This document shows positions 43,201-51,767 of a stretch of DNA of 64,000 bases, piece by piece; the first letter of the stretch is position 1, and the number at the start of each line of letters is the position of its first letter. This DNA comes from JAYYZW01 sp965217605. GTDB lineage: Bacteria; Pseudomonadota; Gammaproteobacteria; Ga0077536. The stretch spans positions 434,001-498,000 of the forward strand of contig CBDCJB010000013.1 of assembly GCA_965217605.1 (NCBI GenBank), read 5' to 3'. The notes under the pieces are model-generated. The model was not told where the DNA came from and searched no databases. It saw only the letters and a program-made list of their open reading frames with translations. Both the position numbers and the translations under genes were made by a program.

Positions 43201-44151
43201 ATGAGCGCCGGCAAACGATTACCCGGCACCCCCGATCCGATGCATCACTGGCCCGGCGCAGGGGGCATCATGCTCGCCGGTGATTCCTGGGGCGATCCGA
43301 ATGGCCCGCTGGTGTTGCTGCAGCATGGCGGCGGCCAGACCCGACATGCCTGGAAAAACGCCGGTGTGATGCTCGGCAACGCGGGATATCACGCGATCGC
43401 CTTTGACGCCCGCGGCCACGGCGATTCCGATTGGGCGCCCGACGGCGTCTACAGTCAGGACGTGATGGTTGACGATTTACGCTGTGTACTCGGGGCGTTC
43501 CCTAACCGCCGTCCGGTTCTCGTCGGCGCATCGATGGGTGGCGGCACAAGCCTCGTAGCGATCGGCGAAGACCGCGTCGACGCGACGGCGCTCGTACTGG
43601 TCGATATCGCGCCCAAGGTCGAAAAGGCGGGCGTACAGAAGATCATTGCCTTCATGACCCAGCGTCCAGAGGGCTTCGACTCACTCGAAGAAGTCGCCGA
43701 GGCTATCGGGGCCTACCAACCACACCGCAAACCGCCGAAGGATCTGGCGGGGCTCGCGAAAAACGTGCGCGAAACGCCGGACGGCCGCTATCGCTGGCAT
43801 TGGGACCCACGCTTCATGGCGGCGCCGCGCAACGTCGAAAAGCGGATCGCCCGCCTCGAAGCCTGCGCTCGAGCGCTCGAGTTACCGAGTTTGCTGGTGC
43901 GCGGCGGGCTGTCCGATGTCTTGAGTGAAGCCGGCGCGCAAGCATTTCTGGATATGTGCCCGCATAGTGAATACGTCAATATCACCGGTGCGGGACATAT
44001 GGTCGCCGGCGATCGCAACGACGTTTTCGGTAACGCCGTGATCGAATTTCTCGCGCGTACGGTACCGGTCGATGGCGAACCCGTCCAACCTGCTCATCCG
44101 ACGCATCCGCACCACGAAGGGCCGCCAGGCGATATCAACGACCTGCCTTGA
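43201..44151 (+). CDS. Alpha/beta hydrolase
   Basis: A 316-residue alpha/beta-hydrolase. The oxyanion segment is QHGGGQTRHAW (41-51), the nucleophile elbow GASMGG with Ser111, and the catalytic His in ITGAGHMVAGD near residue 265. The RGHGDSDW segment is typical of the esterase/C-C hydrolase/lactonase group. GGAGG lies 12 bases upstream of the ATG. A His/Pro-rich tail (HPTHPHHEG) ends the protein. IS copy 2 is inserted a few bases after the stop and does not disrupt it. Substrate unknown. Confidence 0.8.
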   Translation: MSAGKRLPGTPDPMHHWPGAGGIMLAGDSWGDPNGPLVLLQHGGGQTRHAWKNAGVMLGNAGYHAIAFDARGHGDSDWAPDGVYSQDVMVDDLRCVLGAFPNRRPVLVGASMGGGTSLVAIGEDRVDATALVLVDIAPKVEKAGVQKIIAFMTQRPEGFDSLEEVAEAIGAYQPHRKPPKDLAGLAKNVRETPDGRYRWHWDPRFMAAPRNVEKRIARLEACARALELPSLLVRGGLSDVLSEAGAQAFLDMCPHSEYVNITGAGHMVAGDRNDVFGNAVIEFLARTVPVDGEPVQPAHPTHPHHEGPPGDINDLP

Positions 44152-44163
44152 TGAGGGGACTAG

Positions 44164-45778
44164 CCCGGATATTGTATGAGCAGTGAGATTGTGCGTGGAG
44201 TTGGTCGATCATGGGTCGTTCGAATTCGTTGGTGGTGGCACGAAGCGGCGCTTGAGCGCGACGTTTCGGCGCGCCACCGGTGGATTTATCGCCGATTGCG
44301 ATGCACGAGTCGTTTCGGAGGCGAACGACACCCCGACTCACAAGGAATCGAACACGAGGCGACTGGCGTTGGGACGACTATCCCGGCTTGAGGCGAGCGG
44401 CCACCAGGCAGAACAGTTCTCGATTGGGGTAAGCACTGGAGAGCAACAGTCGGATGCGCCTGGTATTGCGCAAGACGATGGCGCCGATGCGTAATAGTTT
44501 CAGGCGCAGCGTGCCGCATTGCGCGCGAGCCCGTGCCGTTGCGTGTAGTGCCACCCGGCGGATCGTCTCCAACAGCGTGTAAGCCAAGCTTGAGAGCAAC
44601 AGCCGGAACTGATTGGCCCACCAGGTGTGGCAACTGGTGCGATCGGCAAACAGGCCCAACTGCTGCTCCTTGATCCGGTTCTCCATCTCGCCGCGGGCGC
44701 AGTAGAGGCGGTCGTAGATGCGTTGGGCCTTGCCGGTGAGGTGGGTCACCACGAAGCGGGGATTGCTGCCGCGGGCGCTGTGCTCGGCCTTGACGATCAC
44801 CCGTCGCGGGGTATCCCAAGTCGGTGCGGCGTAACGGACCTCGCTGAACAGGCGCTGCTTCTCACCCATCATCCAATACCGCCACTGAGCCAACGTGCGC
44901 AACGCTAACGATTGATCGTGCAAACGCGGGTTTTTCGCGATACCCATGACGTAATCCACGCCGTGGCGATCGAACCAGCGCAGCATCCGCCAGCGGCAAA
45001 AGCCGGCATCGGCGCGCACCAGGATCTCGACCTTCGGCCACGCCTGGCGCAACCGTTTGATCAACAGCGCCAAGATCGCCCCACTGTGTTTTGCGCCGTC
45101 GATCTTGCTCGAACGCAGATAACTGACCAACCGTTGATCGCCACAGAACACGTACAAGGGCAGACAGCAGTCGTGGTCGTAGTCGCCGTGGAAGAAGCGG
45201 CCCGCTTGATCACCCTGCACCCGATCGTCGGTGGCATCCACATCGCGTATCAGTCGTCGGGGCGCTTGTTTGTAAGCGGCGATAAAGTTATCAATGAGTA
45301 CCTTGTGCAGGGCCACCGCGGTGTTCCGGTTCGCGCGGTTCTCCAGTCGGCACAACGTCGACGGGCTCGCCAGCGACGCATCCCGGGAAAGCGCCGTCTG
45401 CAGAGCCAAGTCCGCGCGCAATGCCTCGTGGTCGTTGAGGTCCTCATAGCCCAGGGAAAGGCCATAGACCCGCTGTCGGACCAGCGACTCCAGAGCGTGG
45501 GTGCAGCTCTTTCTCCGGCGCGAATCCCCAATGGCCCGTGCCGCGGCCTTGATCAACCCGGTCCGTTCATCGGCCCAGCGCAGCAACTGCACCCCACCGT
45601 TGGAAGTGATGTCACCGCCGTTGAATGAGACGTCGATCTTGCGGCGAGAAAAGCCTGGAAATTGCAGCGCAGTCTGGGTACATTCTGTCACGGGCGAGTC
45701 CTTTCCGTTTTCAGCCTAACTAACTGAATTATAACGGATTAGAAAGGGCTTGCCCTCTTTTTTTATGAAATATCCGGG
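44164..45778 (-). mobile_element. IS1380-family insertion sequence, copy 2
   Basis: A 1615-bp near-identical, inverted copy of the element at 27916-29527, with the same CCCGGATATT ends and CTAG direct repeats at 44160-44163 and 45779-45782. It differs by a 3-base insertion near 44219 and scattered substitutions. The right-hand CTAG is also the first four bases of the adjacent MITE-like element. Confidence 0.93.
44378..45691 (-). CDS. IS1380-family transposase (copy 2)
   Basis: 437 residues, intact. Differences from copy 1 are Ala to Gly in the SFNAGD segment, Gly to Val in HKGLIDN, Gly to Cys in RTSGHTW, Gly to Cys in AQGGTLR and His to Asn in AYPHREL. None hits a DDE residue that I can identify, so it may be active. 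Gene layout, GTG start and upstream TATAAT (complement at 45728-45733) are the same as in copy 1. Confidence 0.92.
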   Translation of the reverse strand: MTECTQTALQFPGFSRRKIDVSFNGGDITSNGGVQLLRWADERTGLIKAAARAIGDSRRRKSCTHALESLVRQRVYGLSLGYEDLNDHEALRADLALQTALSRDASLASPSTLCRLENRANRNTAVALHKVLIDNFIAAYKQAPRRLIRDVDATDDRVQGDQAGRFFHGDYDHDCCLPLYVFCGDQRLVSYLRSSKIDGAKHSGAILALLIKRLRQAWPKVEILVRADAGFCRWRMLRWFDRHGVDYVMGIAKNPRLHDQSLALRTLAQWRYWMMGEKQRLFSEVRYAAPTWDTPRRVIVKAEHSARGSNPRFVVTHLTGKAQRIYDRLYCARGEMENRIKEQQLGLFADRTSCHTWWANQFRLLLSSLAYTLLETIRRVALHATARARAQCGTLRLKLLRIGAIVLRNTRRIRLLLSSAYPNRELFCLVAARLKPG

Positions 45779-45924
45779 CTAGAAGCGGTCTCAAAATTCG
45801 CCTGAGGCGGTAAGGCAAGGCGCGCGACCTTCGAGGAGCGCAGTTTTTGCGCAATAAATGAGCACCGGAGAAGGTCGTGCAACGCAGCATCAACGTCTCA
45901 GGCGAATTTTGAGACCGCTTCTAG
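45779..45924. repeat. MITE-like element with 28-base perfect terminal inverted repeats
   Basis: Both ends read CTAGAAGCGGTCTCAAAATT inward and remain perfectly complementary for 28 bases (45779-45806 and 45897-45924). The 146-bp element has no coding capacity for a transposase. Its right CTAG (45921-45924) contributes the TAG stop of the GTP cyclohydrolase II gene, and its left CTAG is the site used by IS copy 2. The termini differ from IS1380 ends, so its mobilising transposase is unknown. Confidence 0.85.
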
Positions 45925-46730
45925 ATATCGTCGGGTACGAGGTGACCCTTATGCCGCTTGGCCTGGATATACTTGATATTGTGCTCGCACACCCCCGCAA
46001 CGATGGGCACGACCTCCGCTACCGGTTGATCGTGGCGTTCGAGTTGCTGGCGCTTATCGGGATTGTTCGACAACAGGCGGATCGCGCGGCCCTTCAAAAA
46101 GTACCGTAACAGCACGGCGGCATCGCTGAAATCGCGCGAGTCTTCCGGTAAACCCAACGCGACATTGGCCTCATAGGTATTCTGGCCTTGGTCCTGCAGC
46201 AGATAGGTAACCGCCTTGGCCCATAGCCCAATGCCACGTCCTTCGTGTCCGCTCATATAGACGATCGCGCCGCAGCCGTCGTCGATGATCTGTTCGAAGG
46301 CGGCATCGAGTTGCGGGCGACAGTCGCAGCGCCGCGATGCGAAGACGTCGCCGGTGAGACAACAGGAATGGAGCCGGATCAGCGGCGTTTCCGCTGCTCC
46401 AAAGTCCTGGAAGCCAAATACGGAATTGACCGACATCGAGCTATGCAATAGCTCGCGAAACGCGGCGCTTCCGGCATTGACGATGTCGCGCGCCGCATCC
46501 AGCACATGCGAGAGTTCGGTGCGGCGCACGAAGGGATACCAATCGAGCACGATCTCCTGGGAACCGACCAACCGCGGGATGGGTACGGGCCCGAGAATCG
46601 ATATGAACGCCGTGGGATCGTCGCTGGATACGACCGCGCTATCACGGTTCAAGGTGATTAGCAGCGCATCGGCTTCGAGCTTTTCACGGATCGTCTTGTC
46701 TACGTAACTGAACACATCAAGCCTTCTCAT
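45921..46730 (-). CDS. ribA: GTP cyclohydrolase II-family protein
   Basis: 269 residues. The zinc site is Cys124-x10-Cys135-x-Cys137 in HSCCLTGDVFASRRCDC, and YMSGHEGRGIGLWAKA and the C-terminal NIKYIQAKRHKGHL fit GTP cyclohydrolase II, the first step of riboflavin synthesis. About 110 N-terminal residues precede the core, longer than the E. coli enzyme (about 196 residues). The Glu/Cys before the first Cys ligand (HSCC instead of HSEC) is a small variation. The stop codon lies inside the end of the MITE-like element, so the last residues may be altered. No other riboflavin genes are adjacent. Confidence 0.82.
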   Translation of the reverse strand: MRRLDVFSYVDKTIREKLEADALLITLNRDSAVVSSDDPTAFISILGPVPIPRLVGSQEIVLDWYPFVRRTELSHVLDAARDIVNAGSAAFRELLHSSMSVNSVFGFQDFGAAETPLIRLHSCCLTGDVFASRRCDCRPQLDAAFEQIIDDGCGAIVYMSGHEGRGIGLWAKAVTYLLQDQGQNTYEANVALGLPEDSRDFSDAAVLLRYFLKGRAIRLLSNNPDKRQQLERHDQPVAEVVPIVAGVCEHNIKYIQAKRHKGHLVPDDI

Positions 46731-46768
46731 CGGAAACGAGATCGCGCTATCTTATCAACTCGTATTGG

Positions 46769-46834
46769 CCCTGGATTGCGCTGCGCTCCATCCAGGCTAC
46801 CGGTAGCCCGGATGGAGCGCAGCGCAATCCGGGG
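46769..46834. repeat. REP-like palindrome, family A (copy 3)
   Basis: Arms CTGGATTGCGCTGCGCTCCA and its near complement around a short CCGGTAG centre. It lies between divergent genes ribA (minus) and the enoyl-CoA hydratase (plus), so unlike the other two copies it is in a promoter region. Same family as 6772-6842 and 21048-21120. Confidence 0.78.
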
Positions 46835-46872
46835 TCATCCTATTCAATGGTTTCGAACCCGGGGGAATACCG

Positions 46873-47670
46873 ATGCCGATAGTGGAATACGAAGTTACGG
46901 GAAACATCGCTTATGTGACCTTGAATCGGCCCGATGCGCGTAACGCCATCAATCCGGAGGCGGCCGTGCGTCTCGATGAAGCATGGCATGCAGTGCGCGA
47001 CGACGACGCCGTACGGGTCGCCATTCTTACCGGCACCGGCAGCGCCTTCAGCGCAGGCGCCGATCTCGGCCAGCTCATTCCCCTGGTTTCCGGCGCGCGC
47101 AAACCGGAAAATGACTGGGACGAACGGGTGATGAGCGATCCCGACCTCTTGGGCCGTACCTTCCTGCGCGATTTTGATACGGAGAAACCGGTGATCGCGG
47201 CGATTAACGGTCACGCCATCGCGGGCGGGATGGAGATCGTGCAGGGCACCGATATGCGCGTCGCCGTGCCCGAGGCGAAGTTCGGCGTGCAGGAAGTGAA
47301 ATGGGCGCTCTTCCCGGCGGGTGGTTCGTCCGTCCGATTGCCCGTGCAATTGCCTTATGCGAAGGCGATGGAACTGCTATTGACCGGTGACCTCGTCACC
47401 GCCGAAGAAGCGCTCGCGTTAGGGTTCCTCAATTACGTGACTGAGGACGTCAAAGCCAAGGCGACGGAGATCGCCGAGAAGATCGCCGCCAACGGGCCGA
47501 TCGCGGTAAAGGCCATTCGGCAATCGGCGAGGGCCTGCCTGGGTACGCCCGAGCGCGAGGCGATGAAGATAGAAACCAAGATCTCGGCGCCGGTCTTTCA
47601 GACCGAAGACGCCAGGGAAGGGCCGCGTGCATTCATGGAGAAGCGAGCGCCGGCATATCAGGGTCGATAG
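46873..47670 (+). CDS. Enoyl-CoA hydratase/isomerase (crotonase) family protein
   Basis: A 265-residue crotonase. The oxyanion-hole segments are SAFSAGADLGQL and NGHAIAGGMEI, and the GGMEIVQGTDMRVA helix holds the presumed catalytic Glu. The enzyme would hydrate a 2-enoyl-CoA or isomerise related acyl-CoAs. GGGGGAA sits about 7 bases upstream. It is convergent with the amidohydrolase gene. It may serve the beta-oxidation steps of the acyl-CoA dehydrogenases elsewhere in the window. Confidence 0.87.
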   Translation: MPIVEYEVTGNIAYVTLNRPDARNAINPEAAVRLDEAWHAVRDDDAVRVAILTGTGSAFSAGADLGQLIPLVSGARKPENDWDERVMSDPDLLGRTFLRDFDTEKPVIAAINGHAIAGGMEIVQGTDMRVAVPEAKFGVQEVKWALFPAGGSSVRLPVQLPYAKAMELLLTGDLVTAEEALALGFLNYVTEDVKAKATEIAEKIAANGPIAVKAIRQSARACLGTPEREAMKIETKISAPVFQTEDAREGPRAFMEKRAPAYQGR

Positions 47671-47681
47671 CGGCTTAGGCT

Positions 47682-48848
47682 TCAATTCAGACGATAACAA
47701 TCGAGTACGTTTTGACCCAGCAAACCTGCGCGCGCCGATTCGGGTACGAGGGTTAGCAGCTCGACCAGATTGGGGACGTACTCCGGCGGATGATCGGAGT
47801 GCGGAAAATCACTCGCCCAGAAGAAGCGGTCTTCCCCGACAAAGGGTATGACCCCGGCCACCGAGCGTTCGTCGGGATCGCCGGAGATCCAGCACTGACG
47901 CCGAAAATACTCGCTGGGTTTGTGTTTCAGCGGCACGGTTTCACCGAGCGGCGAATTGAACGCGGCGTCCATGCGCTCCAGCCAGTAGCCGATCCAGCCG
48001 GCGCCGATCTCCAGCACGATCACCCGGAGTTCCGGAAAGAGGTCGAACACACCGTATTGAAACAGCGTCGTAAATCCTTCGCGGATGACGTTACCCCCGG
48101 CGATATTCTGAAAAAAAGCGGTGTCCCTGCCCGTCATCCTGCCAAAGCGCGTCGGGGCGGCCCAATGCGGCTCGAAGGACGGATGGATCCCGAACGGCAG
48201 GCCCAACTCCTCGGCCGCAGCGAAGATCCCGTGATGATCCGGATGGCCATGGGCTCTGCGGCTCCAGATGAACGGCGCCGAATAGAATCCGAGCGCGCCG
48301 TCTTTGGCCGTACGCCTGAGTTCCGCTTCCGCTAATTCCGGAATACCGAATGGAATATGCGCGATGGGCAGCAGCCGCCCGCCTGAATCAGAGCAGAAAT
48401 CGACGATCCAGCGGTTATAGGCGCGCGCGTAAGCCATCGCCAATTCGAGGTCTTCGCACTCCGGCTCCCACAGGAGGCCGAGGGTTGGATATAGAAACGC
48501 GCGCTCGATGTTCTCGATGTCGAGGCGCTGCAGCCGCTCTTTCGGATCCATCGACCCGAAGGATGCGTTATCGACGTAGCCGCTGCCCGTCGGATCGCGC
48601 TCGAACTCGAAGCCGCCGAGTTTATCCATGACCCCCAGGCCCGACGGCATACCCTTGCGCGCCATCTTGGCCGGCTTGCCGTCGACTTCGAGGTACTCCA
48701 GCCCCTCGTGATCCTTCTTGATGCGGATCGCGCGGTCGCGATACTTGGGTTCGAGGTAGCGTTCCCATAGATCCGGGGCTTCCAGGATGTGGCCGTCGGC
48801 ATCGACGGCACCGGGCATGGGCAAATTCGGTAATGGTGGGGGCGTCAT
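47682..48848 (-). CDS. Amidohydrolase-family metal-dependent hydrolase (ACMSD-like)
   Basis: 388 residues of the amidohydrolase 2/ACMSD type. An N-terminal DADGHILE gives the first metal ligands, FGIHPSFEPHW a central His pair and WASDFPHSDHP the late Asp/His motif. Members decarboxylate aromatic acids or hydrolyse ring-derived substrates. It appears monocistronic. In this context it could decarboxylate or hydrolyse an intermediate from ring cleavage, but no dioxygenase is seen nearby. Confidence 0.83.
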   Translation of the reverse strand: MTPPPLPNLPMPGAVDADGHILEAPDLWERYLEPKYRDRAIRIKKDHEGLEYLEVDGKPAKMARKGMPSGLGVMDKLGGFEFERDPTGSGYVDNASFGSMDPKERLQRLDIENIERAFLYPTLGLLWEPECEDLELAMAYARAYNRWIVDFCSDSGGRLLPIAHIPFGIPELAEAELRRTAKDGALGFYSAPFIWSRRAHGHPDHHGIFAAAEELGLPFGIHPSFEPHWAAPTRFGRMTGRDTAFFQNIAGGNVIREGFTTLFQYGVFDLFPELRVIVLEIGAGWIGYWLERMDAAFNSPLGETVPLKHKPSEYFRRQCWISGDPDERSVAGVIPFVGEDRFFWASDFPHSDHPPEYVPNLVELLTLVPESARAGLLGQNVLDCYRLN

Positions 48849-49125
48849 CGTCGCTGTCCTCGCGAGGCTGAGTCCAAAGAGACCTTACGTTCCTGCAATC
48901 GTCGGGCGGGGCCCTGTGGCGATATGCAAAGAGGCCCTACTCTGACCGCTAGGATGCGCGATCTCAAGCCCGGTTTGCGCCACGAACGGCGCCCGGGAAC
49001 CCCGCGGTCGGCCATCGCGATGATGCGGAAAAGGTGGCAATTCCCACATCAATTCGACCCCACAGACACTAACATGGCCGCTAGCAACCCGCGACTGTCA
49101 AAAACGCGGATACTCGGAGGCCACC

Positions 49126-49992
49126 ATGCAACGACTCGCCACGGGTGTGATCAACTTTACGTCCGATATCTCCGACCGGGAGGTCGAGCGCGCGGTGCGC
49201 GCCGTGAATCGTCAGATTGCCGAAGACTTCTTTCCCGTGTGGCGCCACGCACGGATCGCTAAGGTCGATAACGCCACGACCCGGCACGGGGATTCCGGCG
49301 CCGATCCCGGCCGCGAGCACGATAAGGATTCGGTGATCTATCTCGTCGATGAGCGGTCGATCGTCAATGCGTTGCAGTACCGCTGGACGAGCGCGGCAAA
49401 CATTCCGATGCGGTTCGTATATGCCGATTTCGGCGCATGGTCGGTGCCCTTGTCGCATGAAATTCTGGAGTTAACCCTTAACCCCTCCGCAGATGCGTTT
49501 GTTCAAGGGCCAGACCCACGCGGGGTAATGCGGTCCGATGTCGGGCTATGGCACGCCCAAGAGGTCTGCGATGCGGTCGAGCGAACCACCTATTCAATCG
49601 ATGGCATAGAGGTGTCGAATTTCGTCACGCCGCGCTATTTTTCGCTCGAGGATACCGACGTCGGCCGGACGGATTTCCTGGGCACGGGTGTGCCGTCATT
49701 CGGCCTGCTTCCAGGTTGTCACATCAGCGTCGTTAGTCCGATGAGCGGCGAACTGGAAGTGATTCGATCGTCGGATGGCGACCGCGGAATCACCATCGAA
49801 TCACCCTTCTATTTCCACCAATTCCAGCGCCCGGTGTCGCCCGAATCAACGGACTACGGTGAGCAACCGCAAATAACGAGAATGATCTCGACCGTGAGTG
49901 ACGTTTCGTCCAAGACCCGGCGCCTACCCGCGTTTCCAACGGGTGCGGCGCGGTCAGTACACCCCGAACCGCCTGCAGTTCACACTGTGTAA
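49126..49992 (+). CDS. Conserved hypothetical protein with HEILE motif (putative metalloprotease-like)
   Basis: 288 residues. GGAGG lies 6 bases upstream of the ATG. The central SHEILELTLNPSAD followed by WHAQEVCDAVERTTYSIDG and EVSNFVTPRYF resembles a family of uncharacterised bacterial proteins with a conserved HExxE segment, reminiscent of zinc-peptidase sites. No signal peptide or TM segment is obvious. The C-terminal 60 residues are low in predicted structure. Function unknown; a metal site is inference from the motif alone. Confidence 0.6.
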   Translation: MQRLATGVINFTSDISDREVERAVRAVNRQIAEDFFPVWRHARIAKVDNATTRHGDSGADPGREHDKDSVIYLVDERSIVNALQYRWTSAANIPMRFVYADFGAWSVPLSHEILELTLNPSADAFVQGPDPRGVMRSDVGLWHAQEVCDAVERTTYSIDGIEVSNFVTPRYFSLEDTDVGRTDFLGTGVPSFGLLPGCHISVVSPMSGELEVIRSSDGDRGITIESPFYFHQFQRPVSPESTDYGEQPQITRMISTVSDVSSKTRRLPAFPTGAARSVHPEPPAVHTV

Positions 49993-50005
49993 GCGCGGGG
50001 CGTCA

Positions 50006-51649
50006 TCAAACCTCTTCGGCCTGGCTATGGCGCACTTCGGTTAAATTGAATCCCGTGTAACCGTTCGCAGCGATCGCTTCGCATTCCGCCGCGTAGGGCG
50101 GTACGCCGAAGTATGCGGTGAACATGATCGGCTTGCCCGCTATGTTCGACCCGCGGTACCACGAGTTGCAGGATTTATACACCGTACGATTCGCGATCTC
50201 GTCGACGTGAGCCAGCCATGCGTCTTCGGCCTCGAGGGTGGGATCGATGACGTCCTGGCCTGTGTCACGCATGTATGCAATGACATCTCGGATGAATCCA
50301 ACGTGTTGCTCGATAGACACCATCAAATTGCTGAGTACAGACGGGCTGCCGGGACCCGTCATCAAGAACATGTTGGGAAAGCCGGCAGCCATCAAGCCGA
50401 GGTAGGCGCGGGGGCCGGCCGACCATTTGTCGCGAATGGATTGGCCGCCGGCGCCGCGGATGTCCATGCGCACGATCGGGCCGGTGATGGCGTCGTAACC
50501 GGTCGCGAAAATGATCGCGTCGAGGGCGTGTTCATGGCCATCGGCGACGATGCCGTTGGGCGTAATGCGTTCGATCGGCGTGTCTTTTACGTCGACCAAG
50601 GCGACGTTGGGACGGTTGAACGTTTCGAAGTAATTCGTCCCCACGCACAACCGCTTGCATCCGACAGCGAAATCCGGCGACAGCAATTCGGCCACTTCGG
50701 GGTCTTTCACAATCGCTCTGATTTTTTCTCGTATGAACTCTGACGCCGTGTAATTCGCGTCTGCGTCGGTCAAGACGTCATTGAACGCGCCGAGGAACAT
50801 CAGCCCGCCGCGTTGCCATGATGCCTCGTATAAACGGCGGCGTTCGGCAGCGTCGACTTCGAGGGCCGATCCATTGGTTCCGATGTACGTGAACCCGAAT
50901 GGAAACTGCTTGATCTCATCGCGGAACTCAACGTATTTCCGTTTGGTCTGCTTGACCGCTCCTGCGTCCAGCGGCTCGTTGTGCGCCGGCACCACGTAGT
51001 TCGCCGTGCGCTGAAAGACCGTCAGATGATCGGCCTCTTCCGCGACGAGCGGAATCACTTGGACGCCGGACGAGCCGGTGCCGATGATGCCGACGCGCAT
51101 GCCCACGAAATCAACGGCCTCGTGCGGCCATTTCCCGGTGTGGCAGGTGGGACCTTTGAACGTATCCCGGCCCTCGAAATCCGGCAGATTCGTCGACGAT
51201 AAAATACCCGGCGCGAGGATGAAGTAGCGGGCTTCGACCCGGTCGCCCTTGTCGGTCGTTACCGTCCAGCATCCCGTCGAGTCGTCGAAACGGGCTGCAT
51301 CGACGCGGGTGTTAAAGGTGATGTCGCGTCGGAGATCGAAGCGGTCGACGACGTGGTTCGCGTAGGCCATGAGTTCCGGTTGGGTGGCGTATTTCTCCGA
51401 CCAGTCCCATTCCTGCTGCAGTTCGTCGGAGAATCCGTAGGAATACTCCATGCTGACCGTATCGCAGCGCGCGCCGGGATAGCGGTTCCAGTACCACGTC
51501 CCGCCGACGCCGCTGCCGGCCTCGTAAACGCGCACCGTCAGCCCCAATTCGCGCAAACGGTGGAGCGTGGATATGCCGGCAAATCCGGCGCCGACGACTA
51601 CGGCATCGAGATCCACAGGGTGTCCGTTTTGCTGTCGAACTCCGGACAT
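50006..51649 (-). CDS. Baeyer-Villiger monooxygenase (cyclohexanone monooxygenase-like)
   Basis: A 547-residue flavin monooxygenase. The first Rossmann motif is VVVGAGFAG, followed by WYWNRYPGARCD. The BVMO fingerprint FKGPTCHTGKWPHE and the second NADP motif GIIGTGSSGVQVIP are present. It would insert oxygen next to a ketone to give an ester or lactone. The ATG at 51649 has GAGG 10 bases upstream; a TTG at 51655 is the alternative. A truncated relative remains at 8044-8154. It provides a second possible route for ketones besides carboxylation. Confidence 0.88.
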   Translation of the reverse strand: MSGVRQQNGHPVDLDAVVVGAGFAGISTLHRLRELGLTVRVYEAGSGVGGTWYWNRYPGARCDTVSMEYSYGFSDELQQEWDWSEKYATQPELMAYANHVVDRFDLRRDITFNTRVDAARFDDSTGCWTVTTDKGDRVEARYFILAPGILSSTNLPDFEGRDTFKGPTCHTGKWPHEAVDFVGMRVGIIGTGSSGVQVIPLVAEEADHLTVFQRTANYVVPAHNEPLDAGAVKQTKRKYVEFRDEIKQFPFGFTYIGTNGSALEVDAAERRRLYEASWQRGGLMFLGAFNDVLTDADANYTASEFIREKIRAIVKDPEVAELLSPDFAVGCKRLCVGTNYFETFNRPNVALVDVKDTPIERITPNGIVADGHEHALDAIIFATGYDAITGPIVRMDIRGAGGQSIRDKWSAGPRAYLGLMAAGFPNMFLMTGPGSPSVLSNLMVSIEQHVGFIRDVIAYMRDTGQDVIDPTLEAEDAWLAHVDEIANRTVYKSCNSWYRGSNIAGKPIMFTAYFGVPPYAAECEAIAANGYTGFNLTEVRHSQAEEV

Positions 51650-51767
51650 GAGCAAGCCACCTCACTGCCTTGTATTAGGTATGACCCAGGGTAATACAGT
51701 ATACAGAGGTGATCGGGTGAAGCACCGACGCCGACGCCCAGGCCCGCGACCGGGCACCGGATCCGCC

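Noticed and set aside
48849..49125. Possible small gene between the amidohydrolase and the HEILE protein (frame at 48924-49262)
   Set aside because: The frame overlaps the start of the next gene, has no RBS or motif, and looks random. Nothing else is seen in the gap.
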